Source of the DNA: Colletotrichum lupini
Taxonomy: Eukaryota; Ascomycota; Sordariomycetes; Glomerellales; Glomerellaceae
NCBI RefSeq assembly: GCF_023278565.1
Contig: NC_064677.1
Span: 2,480,001-2,544,000 of the forward strand
Direction of reading: 5' to 3'
Length of the DNA stretch: 64,000 bases
The notes beneath the pieces are model-generated. The model saw only the letters and a program-made list of their open reading frames with translations, was not told the origin of the DNA and made no database searches. Below, piece by piece: positions 59,004 through 64,000 of this stretch. Position 1 is the first letter of the stretch. The number at the start of each line of letters is the position of its first letter. The translations under genes were made by a program, and so were the position numbers.

Positions 59004-60363
59004 CTTGGCGGCTTTCTTCTTCTTTTGCTGGTTCGTTCCTCACTTTAAAGTTTGGGAGCCCTGGATACTAAGCCTATTTCTTCGAAGAAGCTCTGTAGCT
59101 GTATTTCTTACAGCACTTGATTTCCGCGTCTTTCGGTTAATGACGTTCTGGTAAGTCGGTAGTTTGCAGTTGAATATGGAGCAATGCACGCAGAGAATGA
59201 ACAAAGAAAGGGAGGTAAGGGAGGGCACGGTGAGTTTATCAATACCATCTCCCCCCCCTCTCTCTCTCTTAGATACCTACCTTTACGGCCTACCTTTCCC
59301 CTTCCCCTCTCCCGACCTATCCGTCTAGACCTTGTCTAGACCACTCTCTCCCAGAGCTCAAGCTTTCCCATTCAATGCTGCGGGGAAGGGGAGGGAACCT
59401 CGAGACGGAGAGTGAGTGAGAGAGACACAGAGCACGGAAGCTACCCTGATGCTTCCCGCTACCCGGGAAATGTTTCACCAAGCTCAGCGAGCAGGCATTG
59501 ACCGACGTGGAACACTAACCTGCGCACTAGCGCGAGGTAACATGAGGTGAAAAAGCCAAAAAGAGATGTTCGTTAACACGATAAGTAGCGAGTACGGAAT
59601 CCGGGCGAATACCCGTGTGCATGCATGTCTCCAAGACGCATCCGTACCTCTCCTCTGTACCCAATCTGCTCATCTCTTATGCCATAGTGGCTGGCATCCG
59701 GAAGTATGAACGTTACTTTGATACCTATATCCGCCCCACGCCAGCTTTCCTTCCATACGCCAAACGGAATAACGCCAGGAGATCCTAATCTAGGTCAAGG
59801 TTTAGTTTGATTGCATGATCTACCGGATCTTGGTCAATTGGAGTAGTCTTGAATCCGGAGGCAACGGCCGGCCAGCCGGATCCCTACTACGTAAGAGGGA
59901 CGAACGTGCGTCTCGAAAGATCGTCTGAATGATGATCTGTAGAGCATGATTGATAACGCCCCCTAGAGTGTCGCAAACCAAGCACATGCCAATTCAGAGA
60001 GGCTCTCGACTGGAAAGTGAGGCGCGTCGCACAGGAACAGGAAAAGCGAATTGGGAACGTGGTCTTTCATTGCTGCCTCTCTCTTGCTATATCCTCTTTG
60101 GCCATCTTGATTCAGTCATCATCACAAGAAACAAATGTATGCCACTCTCATTAAAGGACTATCACCGCAACCGCTGCTGTCCGATTGTCTACCGCCTCCC
60201 ACGCCTCCAGGGTCTCCGCCGACGATTTTTGGGAAGATTTCACCGCCTGAACGCCGCGCTCTTTCTAGTTTTCGTGCCCCCGGAAGCATGGGGCGGCCAG
60301 CATCTCAGCAGGCAAAAATTTGAGTGCTTCTCAGAAGCCACTTTGTTTGTCGTCTCGCGTCTC
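59004..60363. other. Intergenic, SDR promoter and VPS1 3' flank
   Basis: About 1.36 kb. A pyrimidine-rich patch at 59240-59360 (CTCTCTCTCT and TACCTACC words) sits in the SDR promoter. A plus-strand frame at 59950-60591 overlaps the VPS1 3' end antisense and has no family. Confidence 0.4.
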
Positions 60364-62712
60364 TTACTGGACCTGGCTGACAATCTCGCTGGCCTTGCCA
60401 AGGGACTCCACCATTTGCTGGCACTCCTTTCTTCTACGGATGGTGAAGTCGCTCTCCTTGAGCAGGTCGTCCAGAGTATCGGTGCGGTACATGTTCTCCA
60501 AGAGCTCCTTCTGCATCTCGTCCTTGGTGAATCTGCCCTACTGTTAGCTGACCAAACCTCACTGACGAAACTTGGTGTGTGTACTCACTGAACAAGGGTA
60601 AGCATGATGGCCTTGGGCACCATGTCGATCATGGTCCGCCTCACAATGTTGTAGTAGGAAGAGATGAGCAGCTCTGTGCATCATGATTAGCGTTTCTTCG
60701 AGTCAAGTGAAACAAGGGAGACATACTGATGACTTCCACCTCAATGTTCTCGCGCTCTGACAGCGTTCCGGAAGCCTTGAGTGTCGGCGGAGGAGCCTCC
60801 ATGGCTGCAGCCTTCTTCTTGTTCTTCGCGGCGAAGAAACTGCCAAAGAAGCCTCCGTTGGCGGCATCTTCAGGCACAACTGGGCTGGACGCTCTGGGAG
60901 TGCCTCCCGGGAGAGGCTTGCCGGTCTTTGGGTCAACCTGGACAGGCTTGGAAGGGTTGTAGCGCTCATTTACCATAGCCATAGCCCTGTGGCCGTTCAA
61001 GAAGTCAGGGTGACCAGTATTGATGTAGCATGCCTCCATAGCCACGAGATCCTTGACCAGCTTGTTGGTGGGTTCCATGGCCTTCTTGAAGAAGTTGATG
61101 ACCACGGTGTGAACCTTCTCCTTGAGGGAAGGATACCTGCGGTACAGCGCCTTACCCAGGAGCTGAGACAGAATGCGTACCAGCTCATCGTAGACGAGGG
61201 ACACGCACTTCAGACTCGGGTCTTCCAAACGCTTGATTTGCTGCTTCACAATCAACTCGAAGGCAGTAGTGCCGACGAAGAGCGCCGGAGAGGAACCGGA
61301 CGAGTTGTACAGGATCGTACGGATATCAACATCTTTGACCACGTCGAAGGGATCCACAGCCCTGACACCGTTGGAGTATAGCTCGTGGAACACGAAGCTG
61401 ATTCTCGCACCACCCGACAATTCCGTGCTGGAAAGCTCTGTGTTGTTGCCGTCCAAGACCGTCCGCCACTCATTTGTGAACTCGGTGATGATGTTGAGAA
61501 CAATGTTTGCGCTGTTGCCCAGCATGCTAGGTCCCAAGCTGTCCAGCTCGGCAGAGTACTTTTGCAGTGAGCTCGAGATGCGAGCCTTGATGTCGGGCAG
61601 GGTCTGCTTGATGTGCATCATCAGAATGAGGTTGAGCTTCCTTGCCAAATAGGGAGTTCCGCAGTAAGAGCTCTTGTTCCTGTATGCCTTGTGGTTGTCG
61701 AAGAAGTTCTTCTCGTTCTCCAGGGCTGCCATAATCGGTTTCTTGTTGTCGATATCTCGCTGGCCACGGTTGACCACAGGGACGTATCCCAACCGCAAAG
61801 GAATAATGCGTCCAGCCAGAATATCAACTACATCAGTGCCCTCGTCCATAAGATCCACCTTGGTAAGAACACCAATCGTTCGCTGACCCTCAGGATCGAC
61901 CTCGCGGGCGAGCTTGAGACCGTCGGAATTGGCAAGATCGATATTGGCAGCTGTGACGGCGAGAATGATGGCGTTGGACTTGGAGATGTACTTGAGAATC
62001 ATGTCGCGGATCTGGCGCTCGATATCGCGGGGCTGGTCTCCGACTGGCACTCTAGTCAGACCTGGCAAATCGACCAGGGTGAGGGTAAGAACGTTCGGGG
62101 AGTAAACTCTCAAGTTGATGGGAGCGGGTGAAATGCCGGCGTTGCGGCCGACCTTGGCCTCCGTTTCTCTGCTAATCTCATCGCGAATCTTGTTGAAGTC
62201 GTAGAATTTTTGGCCAGGGATATGGAGGAATTCGCCCCATTCGTCGGCGTTGGCCGCCTTGTCGGTGCTGTTTTCCACCTCCTCGACGCCATTCTGTGAA
62301 GTCGCGGGACGGTTGATGAGTTGCAGGACGAGGGGTCGACGGGTGCAGATGCCAGAGCCTCGGGGCAAGCTGAAAGGATCAAAGTTGTTAGATGCCTCGA
62401 GGGCTGGAAGACATGTGATGGCGGGGCCGGGTGGTGGTTGTCACACTCACAAGTCTCTTCCTACGATGTTCTCCAAGACGGAACTCTTACCGCTAGACTG
62501 GCTACCGACGACGACGATTTGAGGGAGATCGATAGGGTTGGTGACGCCAACTGTTGTGAAGACATCCTGAAGCTTGTTCACGAGGCTGAGGGGCAGCGCA
62601 TAGTTAGCTTCCAAAGTGCATCGAGGGGTCGAGAGGTGTTGCTGGGTGTCACGTACGTGATCAAGGCGGGATCCGAGATACCACCTTGGCTGGAAGCGGG
62701 GGGCGCGCTCAT
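60364..62712 (-). CDS. vps1: Dynamin-like GTPase VPS1
   Basis: Large GTPase that works in vacuolar protein sorting, endosome-Golgi traffic and peroxisome fission. Five exons (62712-62657, 62585-62451, 62369-60727, 60673-60589, 60532-60364) join in phase to 695 residues, the normal length. The start [17 protein letters not shown] leads through the first intron to [11 protein letters not shown]. GTPase motifs: GSQSSGKSS (G1, residues about 46-54), the switch-I Thr in [16 protein letters not shown] (G3) and TKVDLMD (G4). The stalk follows ([14 protein letters not shown] and [15 protein letters not shown] are typical), with a lysine- and Ala-rich insert near 560-600 in place of a PH domain, as in VPS1. 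The GTPase effector domain ends [20 protein letters not shown] and SEIVSQVQ. All intron phases agree. Secure. Confidence 0.96.
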
Positions 62713-64000
62713 TGTTGCGATGCGGCGTGGGACTTTGGGGAGATGCGGTGGTCGTGTGTTGGGCAGAGGAGAGGGTCGAGTCGAGGACAGACTTCTTTGT
62801 CGAGAGTAGTGTCGCAGATGGCTCCTGAATCGCAATACGTGGAAGCTCCCGGAAAGGGGGGTTGGGGTTCGAGAAGGAGGTGAGGAAGAGGGCGGGAGCG
62901 CAGAACAAGTCGAGGGCAGTCGTTGTACCACCTTTGTGTCGGCGTCGACGGGTATGTATATCAGCAAAGATGCGAGGTATCGTGCAAGTTGCAAGTTTGC
63001 AGGTGTTTTGGTTGAGGGATGGTGGGAGGCGGACGTCGCAAGCACCGGGCCCAGATCACAGATGTCAAGAGCCTATCCGTACTTGGTACACACGTTGTTG
63101 CTGCTGCTGTCCCTAGACTGAGAGTCCTGTAGGTGTGCCTAGGATCCCTGACGCACCAGCCACATGCGTCCGGTCCCCACCGGTGTCGTAGCCCCCTGTC
63201 ACTCTGCCTACAACCAAAGGCGCAGCGAAACAGCATTTGGCGGGGCGTTGGGCTGGCAGGCGACCTCCCACTTCTCCCACTTGGGCACAGGTGTCACACG
63301 TGACGGGCTGGCCTTAGGAAGGTAGTGTACACGGCTACGCACACCGAGGACAGCTCCTGACACACCTTGGTCTCTTGGGAAGCACACCTTGGGTACGCCG
63401 TACACCGCACTTCTCACACCTTTAGACATTTTGGAACAAAATGTAGGTGCCTAAGCGTACGTCACTTGTGCCACGCAAGTGCCAGACGAGTAGCATTTGC
63501 AATGATGTTTACGCCGGCGAGTAACATGGATTGCAATACGTAAGTCTAGAGATGCTCAGAATTTAGTCACCTTCAACCAGTCGTTGCTCGTCTTGTTCCT
63601 CTGATTACCTATTTCCTCCTGCCTGTCTGCTCAAGCAATGTCTGAAACCTAAGTTTTTCCGACACACCAAAGAATACATGCACCTCGGCATAAGCTGACT
63701 GTGAACAAAGGGCAATATGTACCTCCAAAATCCAGTTCAACTGACAAAAAAGTAAAAGTGTCTACTGGCGCTTCCCTGGGAGCTTTGCTGTAGTCTATTG
63801 CCTGGCAATTTAGGTAGGCTTGAATCAACCCTCAGTCTTCTGCAGCTGGACGCAAGATACTGCAGCAAGTTGCATACCACCTGGACAAGGGTTCGTTGCT
63901 TCAACGCCCGGACCGAAAAGACGAATGGCGATAAGGAACCGGTGAAGAGCTGGGCCAGGGCACTTCCACGAGGCGTTGATGCGTTGGAGACTTTCTGGCA
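62713..64000. other. VPS1 upstream region, no gene seen
   Basis: About 1.3 kb to the end of the window. A CACGTG lies at 63297-63302. Frames here are short and have no recognisable family. Confidence 0.4.

Noticed and set aside
4416..63302. Recurrent CACGTG hexamers in upstream regions (4416, 4674, 12850, 27056, 36030, 41568, 45845, 63297)
   Set aside because: About 16 copies of any hexamer are expected in 64 kb, so the number is not enriched; only the longer palindromes at 12849 and 36028 are kept as weak sites.
1..64000. CRISPR arrays, phage or bacterial-type operons
   Set aside because: No spaced direct repeats were seen; spliced genes and fungal families place the sequence in a eukaryotic nucleus.

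Overview
The window reads as nuclear DNA of a filamentous ascomycete (Pezizomycotina, probably Sordariomycetes). The evidence is short introns of about 50-115 bases with GT..AG ends and CTAAC/CTRAY-like branch points, several conserved fungal single-copy genes, and one 7.4 kb AT-rich block carrying the mark of repeat-induced point mutation (RIP). Apart from that block the sequence is GC-balanced and gene-dense. It looks like an ordinary core chromosomal region. I saw no secondary-metabolite cluster, no CRISPR and no new multi-gene system.

Layout. 1-451: 3' end of a 2-oxoglutarate/Fe(II) oxygenase. 622-4065 (-): ATP-dependent DNA ligase of 5 exons. 7047-8708 (+): coiled-coil fungal protein, probably DUF4048. 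10687-12170 (+): 3-isopropylmalate dehydrogenase (leucine synthesis, 7 exons). 13079-15325 (+): V-ATPase subunit A (7 exons). 16219-18414 (-): DUF2264 protein. 19290-19388 (+): intron-containing tRNA-Leu(AAG). 21117-26313 (-): SepA/Bni1-type formin. 29724-30353 (+): small single-pass membrane protein. 31636-32205 (+): RING-type protein. 33349-34610 (+): HUS1 checkpoint clamp subunit. 35019-35825 (-): MMtag-domain protein. 36393-37453 (+): Mediator subunit MED6. 38062-39050 (-): NmrA-like reductase broken by an 11-base duplication. 39670-40828 (-): short-chain dehydrogenase (6 exons). 41911-45552 (-): DHR1/ECM16 DEAH helicase. 46205-46709 (+): PAC3-like proteasome assembly chaperone. 48336-49541 (-): CaiB/BaiF family III CoA-transferase/racemase. 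50217-57649: RIP-degraded LTR retrotransposon with intact 5-base target duplications. 57932-59003 (-): retinol-dehydrogenase-like SDR. 60364-62712 (-): VPS1 dynamin. 62713-64000: no gene seen.

The genes are mostly independent housekeeping functions: amino-acid synthesis, vacuolar acidification and vacuolar sorting, ribosome biogenesis, transcription, actin polarity, DNA repair and checkpoint. Several are arranged as divergent pairs with shared upstream regions (ligase/DUF4048 protein, MMtag/MED6, DHR1/PAC3). The most notable structures are the retroelement, whose two 205-base LTRs differ at about 26 sites, all transitions; a poly-C tract of about 140 bases between MMtag and MED6; and the single clean frameshift in the NmrA-like gene. 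Exon joins were worked out by hand from splice signals, reading phase and protein-family continuity.
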